Assembly (NCBI RefSeq): GCF_016031635.1
Contig: NZ_JACEGD010000001.1
Span: 274,315 to 338,314 of the forward strand
Source: Bradyrhizobium diversitatis
GTDB lineage: Bacteria > Pseudomonadota > Alphaproteobacteria > Rhizobiales > Xanthobacteraceae
Direction: 5' to 3'
DNA: 64,000 nt
Both the position numbers and the translations under genes were made by a program. The notes beneath the pieces are model-generated. The model was not told where the DNA came from and searched no databases. It was given only the letters and a program-made list of their open reading frames with translations. Shown in pieces: positions 1-9,020 of the stretch. Within the stretch, counting starts at the first letter, position 1. The number at the start of each line of letters is the position of its first letter.

Positions 1-14
1 TTCAGAATTCCCGC

Positions 15-1253
15 ATGCACATTGTCGTCATAGGAACGGGAATCGTCGGCGCTTGCACTGCTGCGTGGCTGCAGCGCGACGGCCACGCGGTGACCTTCGT
101 CGACCCGCTGGACGCGGGCGAGGCCTGCTCCTTCGGCAATGCCGGCTCGCTCTCGCCCAGCGCCTGCCTGCCGGTCGGCATGCCAGGCATGTGGAAGAAG
201 GTCCCGCGCTGGCTGCTGGACCCATTGGGACCGCTGACGGTGCGTTGGGCCTATGCCCCGCTCGTGGCGCCATGGCTGCTGCGGCTGCTGCGTCATTCAT
301 CACGCGAAGAGGTGACACGCATCGCCACCGCGTTACGTTCGCTGCTGGCGCCTATCTTCGACTGCTATGATCCGCTGCTCGTCCATGCCGATGCCCGGGA
401 GTTGGTGCGGCGTAGCGGTTGCCTGTACGTCTTTTCCTCTCGCGAGACAGCGGCGCAGTGGGCCTGGGGCATGAATCTGCGGCGATCGCTGGGCGTGTGG
501 ATGCAGGACGTGGAGCAGGACGAGCTGGAAAGTCTCGAGCCGGACCTCAAGGGACGTTTTCGGTTCGGCATTCTGGCGCCCGATAACGGCTCCACGTCCG
601 ATCCATCTGCCCTCGTCAAGGCGATCTACAATCGCTGCATCGGCGACGGCGCGCGTCACGTCCGCGACCGCGTCCGTGGTTTCGAGCGGCAGGGCCGGCG
701 CGTCACGGCAGTGCTGTTGGAGCAGGGCGAGCCGCTGGCGGCGGACGGCGTGGTGGTGGCAGCCGGGGCCTGGTCGGGCGCATTGGCGACACAGCTCGAC
801 AGCCCGGTGATGCTGGAGACGCAGCGCGGTTACCACGTCACCGTGCAGAGCTCGAATCTGGCTCTGCGCCACACCGTGATGGCGGTGGAGCACAATCTGA
901 TGGTCAACCCGATGGCCATGGGTCTGCGGCTGGCCGGTACGGTGGAATTCGCCGGCTTGAAAGCGCCACCCAACATGGCGCGTGCCGATGCCCTGCTTCG
1001 TCAGGGACAGCAGTTATTCCCGCACCTGGACACATCGTCCTTCACGCGCTGGATGGGTCATCGTCCCTGTCTTCCCGACAGTCTTCCCGTGGTCGGTCCG
1101 GTCCGCGCGGCCGACAACGCCTGGCTCGCCTTCGGCCATGGCCATATGGGCATGTGCATGGGCGCGGCGACCGGCCGCGAGATTGCGCATCTGGTGGCCG
1201 GACGACCGACGCAGGTGGACCTGACGCCGTTTTCGCCGGAGCGCTTCCGTTGA
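15..1253 (+). CDS. DadA-like FAD-dependent amino-acid oxidoreductase
   Basis: Predicted D-amino-acid dehydrogenase/oxidase of the DAO fold, which would oxidise an amino acid or N-substituted amino acid using FAD. The N-terminus has the dinucleotide-binding motif VIGTGIVGACTA (about residues 5-16). The family's C-terminal FAD-contact region follows (MGHRPCLPDSLPVVGP, about 345-360, then FGHGHMGMCMGAATG). At 412 residues it has normal family length. Its stop overlaps the TTG start of the hydantoinase-type gene behind it, so it is the first visible gene of a four-gene translationally coupled operon. It probably oxidises the amino acid released by the downstream amide/hydantoin hydrolase; the actual substrate cannot be read from sequence. 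The promoter lies outside the window. Confidence 0.85.
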   Translation: MHIVVIGTGIVGACTAAWLQRDGHAVTFVDPLDAGEACSFGNAGSLSPSACLPVGMPGMWKKVPRWLLDPLGPLTVRWAYAPLVAPWLLRLLRHSSREEVTRIATALRSLLAPIFDCYDPLLVHADARELVRRSGCLYVFSSRETAAQWAWGMNLRRSLGVWMQDVEQDELESLEPDLKGRFRFGILAPDNGSTSDPSALVKAIYNRCIGDGARHVRDRVRGFERQGRRVTAVLLEQGEPLAADGVVVAAGAWSGALATQLDSPVMLETQRGYHVTVQSSNLALRHTVMAVEHNLMVNPMAMGLRLAGTVEFAGLKAPPNMARADALLRQGQQLFPHLDTSSFTRWMGHRPCLPDSLPVVGPVRAADNAWLAFGHGHMGMCMGAATGREIAHLVAGRPTQVDLTPFSPERFR

Positions 1254-2872
1254 ACGCGTCCTGGTCACTCGCCGTGGACATGGGTGGCACCTTCATCGAT
1301 GCGGTGGCCTTGCGGAGCGACGGGCACGTTGCGTCGCTCAAACATCCGCGCGCCGGACGCCGGCTGGCGGAGCCGGTCGTCGAGGCACTCGATCAGTTGT
1401 GCGCGCAGGCGGGCATCGGGGCAGACGACGTCGGCCGCGTCGTGCACGGCTCCACCGTCATCACCAATCTGCTGCTGGAGCTGAACGAACCTCCGGTGGC
1501 CCTTGTCCTGACGCGCGGCATGCGCGACGTACCGGTCCTGGCGCGCCAGGATCGCAAGGAACTGTATGAGCCGGTGATCATGCCGGCCGTGCCCGAAGCA
1601 AAGCTGTTTCCGGAGCCGCTGCGTTTCGAGATCGGCGGGCGCATCGATGCCGAGGGGCGCGAGGTGGAGCCGCTCGACCTGTCGGCCGTGGACGCCATTG
1701 CGGATGCAGTGAGCGACGCCGGCGTGCGCGCGCTGGCGGTCGGTCTGTTGTTCTCGCACCGCAATCCGACCCATGAGCGCGCGCTGCGTGCGGCGCTGCA
1801 TGCGCGCCTTCCGAGCTTGCACATTTCACTGTCCAGCGAAGTCGATCCGCAACCGCGGGAATTCGAACGCTGGCTGACTACGGCGCTGGACGCCTATGCC
1901 AAACCGCTGGCAGCGAGTTACCTGCACGCGCTGGCCGACGCATTGAAGGTACGTGGCTTGCCGCCGCTGCGCCTGATGCGATCGGCCGGCGGCACTGCGC
2001 CCTGGCATGATCTCGCCGAGCAGCCGATCGGCCTTGCCATGTCCGGTCCCTGCGCGGCGCTGCAGGGCGTGGCCGCCGGCCTCGCAGCCTCCGATCCCGC
2101 GATCGTTCTGGATATCGGAGGCACCAGCGCCGACATCAGCATTCTGCTCGACGGCAGGCCAACCTTTACCGATGCGCTGGAATGCGGCGGCTTGCCGATC
2201 CGTCAGCGCTGCGCGGATATCGCCTCCATCGGCATCGGGGGTGGCAGCGTGGTGTCGGTGCTGCCGGGTGGCGCGCTTCGCCTGGGGCCGCGCTCGCAAG
2301 GAGCCTGGCCAGGACCGGCCGCCTTTGGTCTCGGCGGTGACTTGCCGACGCTGAGCGATGCACTGTGCGTCCTGGACCGCTTGCCGCCCCGGCTGGCCGG
2401 CGGGATCGTGCTGGACCGCGCCGCCGCGGAGGCCGCGCTTGGCGGCGTGGCCGGCGCGCTCGGCTTGTCGGTGCTTCGAACCGCTGAAGCCGTCGTGGGC
2501 GCGGCCGCCGCCGGGATGGCGGAGGCGCTCAAGACCCACGCCTTTCAGCGCAAGCTGGATCCGGCGGATGCGGTGCTCGTCGCCATCGGCGGCGGCGGCG
2601 CGCAGCATGCGGCCGAGATTGCCGAACTGGCCGGTATGCGCTGCGTGCTGGTGATGCCGCACGCCGGCGTGATGGCGGCGCTGGGCATGCTCTACAGTCC
2701 GGACGAGGGCGACGTCAGCCTGGCGGCGAGCGAAAGCCCGTGGGATTCGCTGCCGCCGCAAGGCGAGGGGCCGCATTCTCTGTTCGCGCCGATGACAACC
2801 GTCTTTGTGCCGGCGGGCTGGTCGTGGCGGGTGACGCCGGACCAGGCGCTGGCGCTGGAGGCGAAGGCATGA
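1250..2872 (+). CDS. hyuA: Hydantoinase/oxoprolinase subunit A (HyuA family)
   Basis: ATP-dependent hydantoinase/5-oxoprolinase A subunit, 540 residues. It has the two phosphate-binding loops of the acetate kinase/actin-like fold: VDMGGTFIDAV near residue 9 and DIGGTSADIS near 287. The glycine-rich GIGGGS follows near residue 328. The start is inferred to be TTG at 1250 (product LNASWSLAVDMGG), which overlaps the upstream stop as TTGA and puts the first ATP loop at the expected N-terminal position. HyuA-type proteins phosphorylate and open a cyclic amide together with the B subunit, whose start overlaps this stop (ATGA). Hydantoins, 5-oxoproline and related lactams are all possible substrates; context with an amino-acid oxidase favours a D-amino-acid derivative. 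Confidence 0.88.
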   Translation: MNASWSLAVDMGGTFIDAVALRSDGHVASLKHPRAGRRLAEPVVEALDQLCAQAGIGADDVGRVVHGSTVITNLLLELNEPPVALVLTRGMRDVPVLARQDRKELYEPVIMPAVPEAKLFPEPLRFEIGGRIDAEGREVEPLDLSAVDAIADAVSDAGVRALAVGLLFSHRNPTHERALRAALHARLPSLHISLSSEVDPQPREFERWLTTALDAYAKPLAASYLHALADALKVRGLPPLRLMRSAGGTAPWHDLAEQPIGLAMSGPCAALQGVAAGLAASDPAIVLDIGGTSADISILLDGRPTFTDALECGGLPIRQRCADIASIGIGGGSVVSVLPGGALRLGPRSQGAWPGPAAFGLGGDLPTLSDALCVLDRLPPRLAGGIVLDRAAAEAALGGVAGALGLSVLRTAEAVVGAAAAGMAEALKTHAFQRKLDPADAVLVAIGGGGAQHAAEIAELAGMRCVLVMPHAGVMAALGMLYSPDEGDVSLAASESPWDSLPPQGEGPHSLFAPMTTVFVPAGWSWRVTPDQALALEAKA

Positions 2873-4509
2873 TGCCGCGCGCGCACGACGTCCCGCCTGA
2901 TCCGGTCATCGCCCTGCGCATGGAGCCGCTGCGTCTGGCGCTGCAAGGCACGGCCGACCGCATGCAGCATGGCATGATGCGCGCCGCCGTGTCGTCCATC
3001 GCCCGCGAGAGCGGCGACTGTGCCGCGGCGCTGTTCCTGCCGGACGGACGCTTGCTCGCCCAGGCGCGCTCGCTGCCGTTGTTGCTGGGCTCGCTGATTC
3101 CGGCCGTTGCCGGTGTGCTCGCACGCTTTCCGCTCGCAACGATGTCCGAGGGCGACGCCTATCTGCTCAACGACCCCTGGTCCGGCGGCACGCATCTGCC
3201 GGACCTGGCTCTGGTCCATCCGGTCTTCCACGATGGCGAGGTGATCGCCTTCGCCGCCGCCAATTTGCACCATCAGGATGTCGGGGGCATGGCCGCCGGC
3301 TCCATTCCGCCTGATGCAACCGAAGTGTACCAGGAAGGCCTGCGCCTGCCGCCGGTGCGCTGGCGCAGCGCCGAAGGCGTGCAGCCCGATATCGACGCCA
3401 TCCTGGCCGCCAACTCCCGCACGCCTGACAACCTGCGCGGCGACCTGGAAGCGCAGTGGACCGCGCTGACGCAAGGCGCGCGCGAACTGAAGCAGATCGC
3501 GCGTCACACCGGACCTCGTTTTGCCGACGTCTGCGATGCCCTGATTGCGCAGACCGAATGCATGACCCGCGCCGCCCTTGCGGCCGCGCCCGACGGCGAA
3601 TGGACCTGGCGTGATCAACTCGACGGCGACGGCATCGACACCGCCCCGGTTTCCATCGCGGTGAGCTTGCGCAAGCAGGGTGACACACTGGTCATCGACT
3701 TCGAGGGGACCGCGCCGCAGGTGAGGGGGCCGCTCAATGCATCGCCGGCGGCGATGCTGTCGGCGGCTCTGTTCTTCATGCGGACGCTGGCACCGGATGC
3801 ACCCAATAACGCCGGTTGCCTTGCGCCACTGACGCTGAAGCTGCCACCCCCCGGCAGCCTGGTCAATCCGGCGCTGCCGGCGGCGGTCAATGCGCGCACG
3901 GCGACCGTGAAGCTGGCGTGCAACGCGATTCTCGGAGCCTGGTCACAGTCGGCAGGCGGGATGGGCGTGGCGCCGCACGCCGGGGTAGCCACCGTCCTCG
4001 CGCTCAGCGGCACGCGGGCGGACGGGCGGCGCTGGATGTTCACCGAGATCATTGCCAGCGGCGCCGGCGCCAGCGTCCACGCGCCCGGCCGCGCCGGTGT
4101 CTCCACCGACGTCGGCAATGCGCGCAATACCCCCGTGGAGGTGATCGAGACCGAAGCGCCGCTGAGGGTGGAATGCTACGAGATCCGCCGCGGCAGCGGC
4201 GGCGGCGGTCTGCAATGTGGCGGCGACGGCGTGCGGCGCGCCTATCGGCTGCTCGAAGGCCAGGGGTGGATCGCCTATCGCGGCGAGCGCCATGTCGGCC
4301 GTGCGCGCGGTGCTCGAGGCGGCGGGGCCGGCGCAACGTCGATGGCCCGGGTCTTGCGTGTGGACGGAGCGATCGAGCTCTTGCCTGCGCGCGCCCGCAT
4401 CGCGTGGTCCGCCGGCGACCTGCTGATCATTGAAACCGCTGGCGGCGGCGGCTGGGGTCGTCTCGCTCCAATTGAATCCGCCAATCCACCCGCAAGGAGT
4501 TGCCCATGA
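2869..4509 (+). CDS. hyuB: Hydantoinase B/oxoprolinase subunit B (HyuB family)
   Basis: Second catalytic subunit of an ATP-dependent cyclic-amide hydrolase, 546 residues, the usual length for bacterial HyuB. Family motifs are visible: GDAYLLNDPWSGGTHLPD near residue 94, HHQDVGGM near 134, and the glycine-rich C-terminal RRGSGGGG and ETAGGGGWG blocks. The start at 2869 is one of two adjacent ATG codons (2869 and 2872). ATG 2869 overlaps the hyuA stop (ATGA), and this is preferred for translational coupling. The stop in turn overlaps the ATG of the Bug-type binding protein. Substrate is unknown. Confidence 0.88.
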   Translation: MMPRAHDVPPDPVIALRMEPLRLALQGTADRMQHGMMRAAVSSIARESGDCAAALFLPDGRLLAQARSLPLLLGSLIPAVAGVLARFPLATMSEGDAYLLNDPWSGGTHLPDLALVHPVFHDGEVIAFAAANLHHQDVGGMAAGSIPPDATEVYQEGLRLPPVRWRSAEGVQPDIDAILAANSRTPDNLRGDLEAQWTALTQGARELKQIARHTGPRFADVCDALIAQTECMTRAALAAAPDGEWTWRDQLDGDGIDTAPVSIAVSLRKQGDTLVIDFEGTAPQVRGPLNASPAAMLSAALFFMRTLAPDAPNNAGCLAPLTLKLPPPGSLVNPALPAAVNARTATVKLACNAILGAWSQSAGGMGVAPHAGVATVLALSGTRADGRRWMFTEIIASGAGASVHAPGRAGVSTDVGNARNTPVEVIETEAPLRVECYEIRRGSGGGGLQCGGDGVRRAYRLLEGQGWIAYRGERHVGRARGARGGGAGATSMARVLRVDGAIELLPARARIAWSAGDLLIIETAGGGGWGRLAPIESANPPARSCP

Positions 4510-5492
4510 TCCGTTTCCCGATGTCGCGCTGTGCGACGCTGGCGTTGGCCAGCTTCGCGATGCTCATGCCTGCACTGGCCAATGCGCAATCAACCTACCC
4601 GAACAAGCCGATCCACATCGTGGTGCCGTTCGCGCCTGGCGGCAGCACCGACGTGCTGGCGCGGCGTGTGGGAGAAAAACTCGCCGCGGCGTGGGGACAG
4701 CCGGTGGTGGTCGACAACCGCCCCGGCGCCGGCGGCGCCCTGGGCGCCGACTTCGTGGCCAAATCCGCACCCGACGGCTACAACCTGTTGGCGGGGGTGA
4801 CCGGCAGCAACGCCATCGCGCAGGCGCTGTATCCGAAGTTGCCCTATAACGTGATCAACGACTTCGCACCCGTGTCGATGATGGTGAACTCGCCGCTGGT
4901 GCTGGCCGTCAATCCCGACGTCAAGGCGAACACGCCGGCCGAGTTTCTCGCCCTGGCCAAGTCGAAACCGGGCGAGCTGAGTTACGGCTCGGCCGGCAAC
5001 GGCACGTCGATGCATCTCACCGGCGAGATGTACAAGCAGGCGACCGATGTTTCGATGGTGCACGTTCCCTATCGCGGAAGCGCGGCCATGCTCACCGATC
5101 TCATGGGCGGTCAAATCCAGGTCACGTTCGGCGACGTCCTGGTGCTGATGCCGCAGATCCAGGCCGGAAAGATTCGCGCGCTGGCCGTCACCTCGAAAAT
5201 CAGGCACCCCCTGCTGCCGGACGTGCCGACGCTGGATGAATCGGGACTGAAGGGTTTCGAGGCGCTGTCATGGCAAGGCCTGTTTGCGCCGGTCGGCACG
5301 CCGCCCGAGGTGGTCGAGAAGCTGAGCGCGGAAGTGAACAAGGCCATGCAGTCTCCCGACATCAAGGATTACTTTGCGGCGCAGGGCTTCATCGTCCAGG
5401 GCTCGACCCCTGAGGCCTTCAGGGCCTTTGTCGCGAGCGAGGTGCAGAAGTGGACGCCGATCGTGAAGAATTCGGGTGCCCAGGTGAATTGA
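4506..5492 (+). CDS. Bug/TctC-family periplasmic solute-binding protein
   Basis: Tripartite tricarboxylate transporter receptor (Bug family), 328 residues. A Sec signal peptide (about residues 1-25, ending ALANAQ) is followed by the family hallmark YPNKPIHIVVPFAPGGSTD at the mature N-terminus and the GAGGALGAD segment. AAGGAG at 4494-4499, six bases before ATG 4506, fixes the start; ATG 4506 overlaps the hyuB stop. Bug proteins bind small carboxylates and often have no dedicated membrane partners nearby; none is seen here. It presumably delivers or senses the substrate of the hyuAB/oxidase operon. Bug expansions are most typical of Burkholderiales, so lateral origin is possible. Confidence 0.88.
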   Translation: MIRFPMSRCATLALASFAMLMPALANAQSTYPNKPIHIVVPFAPGGSTDVLARRVGEKLAAAWGQPVVVDNRPGAGGALGADFVAKSAPDGYNLLAGVTGSNAIAQALYPKLPYNVINDFAPVSMMVNSPLVLAVNPDVKANTPAEFLALAKSKPGELSYGSAGNGTSMHLTGEMYKQATDVSMVHVPYRGSAAMLTDLMGGQIQVTFGDVLVLMPQIQAGKIRALAVTSKIRHPLLPDVPTLDESGLKGFEALSWQGLFAPVGTPPEVVEKLSAEVNKAMQSPDIKDYFAAQGFIVQGSTPEAFRAFVASEVQKWTPIVKNSGAQVN

Positions 5493-5830
5493 GCTGGCGC
5501 CGCCGGCGCGGTGCCAATTGGAATTCGCCCGCGGCAAAGGACTTTCGACCTTGTCCCTTCGCTTGCTGAGGTCGGTGCAATGGGTCGTCCGGTGGCATCA
5601 GCCTGCGGGGCGCACCATTGCCTCGCGGGAATGCCGTCGGGCAAGGAGAACGGAGGGTCGCTCGGCTCACTCGCGAATAGCAATCCGCAATGCACCGCAG
5701 CTTTAGACTGAGGGTCGGACGCCCGACGACTGATGGCCGGCACGGTCCTACCCCTCCGCCGCGAGGGGCGCGTGGTGCCGTGGATCTGGCACGTGCGGTT
5801 CTGAGATTGCGACATCATCCCAATGCGGGC

Positions 5831-5878
5831 GATTGGCGATTGTCTTGGCCGGTCTGTCCAGAGGCTTGGGCTATGCGC
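5831..5878 (+). repeat. Repeated upstream element, copy 1
   Basis: A 48-bp stretch matching 7582-7627 at most positions. Shared blocks include GATTGGCGAT at the start, CTGTCCAGA in the middle and GGCTATGCGC at the end. Its centre is the inverted repeat TCTG-TC-CAGA (5853-5862), 74 bp before the cupin start. The only other copy in the window precedes the luciferase-like monooxygenase, and the LysR gene lies between them. An operator for that LysR or another regulator is the likeliest reading. The rest of 5493-5935 shows no supported gene. Confidence 0.55.
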
Positions 5879-5935
5879 GATGCTCCGGAGCGACGAAGTA
5901 TGAACCGACGCCCACTCGAGCCTCGGAGACCGACA

Positions 5936-6370
5936 ATGGAAGCTGGCATCGCAACCACATTCGAGCAGACTGATTTCGCGGGGATCAGCACCAGGATCAT
6001 CAATTCCAGCACAAGCCCGTTCACGATTCTGGACATGACGATCAAGCCAGGCTTCGGCGCACCGGCTCATATTTCCGCATCCGAGGATAAGCTGTTCGTC
6101 GTTCTCGAGGGAACGCTGAAATATCTCATCGGCGACCAGACCGAGGTCGTGGAGCCCGGGGCACGCGTGCAGGTTCCGAAAGGCATGATTCATGGGTTCA
6201 CGAATGTCGGCTCCCGTGATGCGCGCCACATCTTGATCTCGACACCGCGAAAGCACGAGGAATTCTTTCGCGATCTCCGCGACATCCCCGAACCACGGGA
6301 GCAGAATATGAATCTCCTGCCCGGTATCGCCCAACGGCACGATCAAATGATCGTCGGACCCTTGCCATAG
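5936..6370 (+). CDS. Small cupin-domain protein
   Basis: Single-domain cupin of 144 residues (start MEAGIATTFEQTDF). Cupin motif 1 is degenerate, G-F-G-A-P-A-H-I-S-A-S-E-D, followed by FVVLEGTLKYLIGD. Motif 2 reads PGARVQVPKGMIHGFTN. The metal ligand set is partly present (H in motif 1, E further along, H in motif 2), so an isomerase, dioxygenase or sensor role is possible. Upstream in-frame ATG codons exist (for example at 5900), but the extra residues are low-complexity and arginine-rich and lie over the repeated operator-like element, so I start at 5936. It is transcribed alone ahead of the LysR regulator. Confidence 0.7.
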   Translation: MEAGIATTFEQTDFAGISTRIINSSTSPFTILDMTIKPGFGAPAHISASEDKLFVVLEGTLKYLIGDQTEVVEPGARVQVPKGMIHGFTNVGSRDARHILISTPRKHEEFFRDLRDIPEPREQNMNLLPGIAQRHDQMIVGPLP

Positions 6371-6552
6371 CGTGCGCGCCTTGCGGCACCCGGGTTCTGA
6401 AGGGCCATGTCGACCCGCAAATCGAGCGAGGAGACGGGTCGAAGGAGGTCCCCGATCCCCGGATGTCTCATCCCTGACCGTGACCAACCCATCTTCCTGC
6501 GGGCGTTCGTAAAAACGAGGATGTGAAGAAGGGGACAGCGCCCGATATCGTA

Positions 6553-6566
6553 CTATCGCGCGATAG
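6553..6566. promoter_or_regulatory. Perfect 14-bp palindrome upstream of LysR gene
   Basis: CTATCGCGCGATAG is perfectly self-complementary and lies 141 bp before the LysR start, in a 336-bp gap without a supported gene. Length and symmetry suit a dimeric repressor site. The protein that binds it is not apparent; it does not resemble the TCTGTCCAGA element flanking the same LysR gene. Confidence 0.4.
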
Positions 6567-6706
6567 ATGCGGACTCTCAAACACTCCCGATCCCGCCCAT
6601 CCATACTTGGGGATGGTCGCCGGAGCGCTCATCGCTGGCTTCCGGAGGCGGCACGCCATTTCGCCCGTGATCCTATCAAGGATCACGGCTCGCTGAGGGC
6701 GCGCTG

Positions 6707-7576
6707 ATGGATCTCAACGCGCTCAAGACATTCATTGAAGTTGTTCGCGCGGGCAGCTTCTCCGGAGCCGCACGCCGGACAGGGATGCCGCGGTCTTCCG
6801 TGAGCCTGCGCATTCGCAATCTCGAGAGCTCGCTGGGCGTTCGCCTCTTCAAACGGTCGACACGCGCCTTCGCTCTGACCGCCGAAGGGCAGGATCTGTA
6901 TCAGCGATCGGAGGGCGCCCTGGCGTCCCTGGCCGATACACTCGCCGATCTGAAGCAGGTCGGACCATCTCATGCAGGCGAGATCCGCATGACGCTGCCT
7001 GCGGACTTTCCAGCAAAGATCGTTGCCCCGGCTATCTCGGAATTCTGCGCGGCATATCCGAAGGTGCGGGTCAATGTGGTTCCGACCAACGCGGTGCTCG
7101 ACCTCGTCTCCGAGAATGTCGATGTCGCACTGCGGATCGGTGCCGCCAATCCCCAGGACGCCGTCGTGCGGGGGGCGCTCGACATGGAACTGGGCTTTTA
7201 TGCGAGCGCCGATTATATGCGCCGTCACGGTGCTCCGGCGAGCATCGCCAGGGCAACGCGGCTGATCGGTCCACAGCAGCCGGAACTGCGCCGCCTTTTC
7301 GAACAGTGCCTCGATGGCGGGGTCCTGCCTCAGTTCCACGTTACGGTCGACAGTTTCACGTTCATCCGCGAACTGGTGCTGCTCGGTCAGGGCATCGGCC
7401 TCCTGCCCGGGTCGCTATGCAGAACGGCGTTGGCGTCCGGCGCTCTCGTGAAGGCCTTCCCCGTTTCGGCTTCGGTCAGACTCCAACTCACCTATCCCTC
7501 GCGCGCCGACATCTCCTCGAAGGTGAAGGTGTTCGCAGAGATACTTGCCCGTCATCTGAAAGCGGCCGTCGCCTGA
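6707..7576 (+). CDS. LysR-family transcriptional regulator
   Basis: Full-length LysR regulator, 289 residues. The N-terminal winged helix-turn-helix covers about residues 1-60 (MDLNALKTFIEVVRAGSF...SSVSLRIRNLE...VRLFKRSTR). The effector-binding domain covers about 90-289. It belongs to the group with effector domains beginning GEIRMTLPADF. It sits between a cupin gene and a luciferase-like monooxygenase gene that share an upstream repeated element, so these two are its best candidate targets. The gene ends just before the second repeat copy. The inducer is unknown. Confidence 0.88.
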   Translation: MDLNALKTFIEVVRAGSFSGAARRTGMPRSSVSLRIRNLESSLGVRLFKRSTRAFALTAEGQDLYQRSEGALASLADTLADLKQVGPSHAGEIRMTLPADFPAKIVAPAISEFCAAYPKVRVNVVPTNAVLDLVSENVDVALRIGAANPQDAVVRGALDMELGFYASADYMRRHGAPASIARATRLIGPQQPELRRLFEQCLDGGVLPQFHVTVDSFTFIRELVLLGQGIGLLPGSLCRTALASGALVKAFPVSASVRLQLTYPSRADISSKVKVFAEILARHLKAAVA

Positions 7577-7581
7577 GCGCC

Positions 7582-7627
7582 GATTGGCGATCTTGCTGGC
7601 CGTTCTGTCCAGAAGCGCAGGCTATGC
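7582..7627 (+). repeat. Repeated upstream element, copy 2
   Basis: Second copy of the element at 5831-5878, beginning six bases after the LysR stop. The central inverted repeat is longer here, TTCTG-TC-CAGAA (7603-7614). Reading TTG at 7584 as a start would put the repeat in frame with the monooxygenase, but the conserved core and the Shine-Dalgarno at 7755-7760 argue that it is a control element. Confidence 0.55.
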
Positions 7628-7763
7628 GCTGCGCGTCTTTACGACAGAATATCGGCTGAGCACCCGGGCCCTGGAGATCGCGGCCAGTGAAGGCGTCGTC
7701 ACGACGCCGCTTCATTGGCAGCCCCATGGCCGAAGGATCGGGCCGGACAACACAAAGGGATTC

Positions 7764-8783
7764 ATGATGGACAGATCGCTTCCGATCTCGATGCTCGATT
7801 TTTCTCCGAAGTACAATGGCGACGGTACGCGTCAAGCTCTGGCCCGCACTGTCGAGCGAGCGCAGCATGCGGAGGCGTTGGGCTATCGACGCTTCTGGTT
7901 CACCGAGCATCACAACGTGCCGCGGCTGACCAATGCGGCGCCACCTATCGTGCTTGCTCATGTTGCGAGCCGTACGCGATCGATCCGCGTCGGCTCTGGC
8001 GGCGCAATGTTGCCCAACCATTCGCCCCTTCTGATTGCCGAACAATTCGGAACATTGGCGGCGCTACATCCCGGCCGGATCGATCTCGGAATCGGACGCG
8101 CAACGGGCGGACCAGGGTCGGACGCTGACACGCTCCGGATGCTACGCAAGGCGCCCGATGCGCGCATGCGTTTTGACGCTGACCTCGACGAATTGTTGGC
8201 GCTCCTGCGCGAGCCGCAATCGGGCGATAGTCCACATGCACCTGGGCGCGGCCTCGATGTACCCGTCTGGTTGCTGGGGTCTTCAACGGCCTCGGCGACA
8301 ATGGCGGGCAAGCTCGGCTTGCCGTTCTCCTACGGGACCCATATCGCGCCCGATGATCTGATTCCTGCCATGCAGGCGTATCGCACGCATTTCCGGCCGG
8401 GCGCCACAATGCGATCTCCGCATGCGATGGTGTCGGCCTTTATCATCGCGGCAGACACGGATGCAGAAGCGGAGGAAATGATGGCTGGCGTCCGGCCGAT
8501 CCTGGTGCAATGGTTTCGCAAGAAGCTGCCGGCATCGGCGACGGACGCGATTGCGGCGCCCGTCGCAGCCATGCCCGACCGCTTATCCTACGCCATCGTT
8601 GGCGGACCGGAAACGGTGCGTTCCGGTATCCAGGCGATGATCAGGAGAACGCAGGCAGACGAACTCATGATCATCACGTTCATCCAGGACACCGCCGCGG
8701 CCCATCGCTCCTATCAGATCGTCGCCAGTGTCTGCCAGGATATCGATAGAGGAGCGGCTGACGAACCCATTCAGCCGGGGTAA
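7764..8783 (+). CDS. Luciferase-like (LLM class) flavin-dependent monooxygenase
   Basis: Bacterial luciferase-like FMN monooxygenase of about 339 residues, close to the usual 330-340. Signature segments are RFWFTEHHN (about residue 42), SRTRSIRVGSGGAMLPNHSP (about 70-90) and HPGRIDLGIGRATG (about 103-116). Start: ATG ATG at 7764/7767 follows AAGGGA (7755-7760). Such enzymes oxidise small organic substrates with reduced FMN and oxygen, and need a partner flavin reductase, which is not encoded nearby. The gene follows the LysR regulator and the second copy of the repeated element. Substrate unknown. Confidence 0.85.
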   Translation: MMDRSLPISMLDFSPKYNGDGTRQALARTVERAQHAEALGYRRFWFTEHHNVPRLTNAAPPIVLAHVASRTRSIRVGSGGAMLPNHSPLLIAEQFGTLAALHPGRIDLGIGRATGGPGSDADTLRMLRKAPDARMRFDADLDELLALLREPQSGDSPHAPGRGLDVPVWLLGSSTASATMAGKLGLPFSYGTHIAPDDLIPAMQAYRTHFRPGATMRSPHAMVSAFIIAADTDAEAEEMMAGVRPILVQWFRKKLPASATDAIAAPVAAMPDRLSYAIVGGPETVRSGIQAMIRRTQADELMIITFIQDTAAAHRSYQIVASVCQDIDRGAADEPIQPG

Positions 8784-9020
8784 TCGCCAGAATGTAGGTC
8801 TCATTTCGCATCTGCCGCCCGCGCCGGATCGTCGAAAACGCAGCCAATCTCCCCGGCATTGGTCGTCAGCGGCCGTCGGTCCCGCTTCAAAATGCGCGCA
8901 AGGTCGGGAGGCGCTTTCGTTTGGCGATGCCCGCGCGCTCTTGCGAACGCTCGGAGCATTTCGTGGCGTCGGTCAGCGGCACCGGGCCGATCATGGGCGG
9001 GCGGCCGCATCGAGGGTTCG

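Noticed and set aside
1826..2776. Long minus-strand open frame opposite hyuA
   Set aside because: Composition is arginine/histidine/alanine-rich, with no domain; it is the antisense shadow of a clear HyuA coding region.
5..5525. EcoRI sites (GAATTC) near both ends of the hyu operon, considered as clone boundaries
   Set aside because: Further GAATTC sites occur inside (near 945) and shortly after (near 7039, 9830), so the coincidence has no weight.
8801..9010. Minus-strand frame of 69 codons after the luciferase-like gene
   Set aside because: No recognisable family and it ends without context; could be a fragment but the evidence is too thin.
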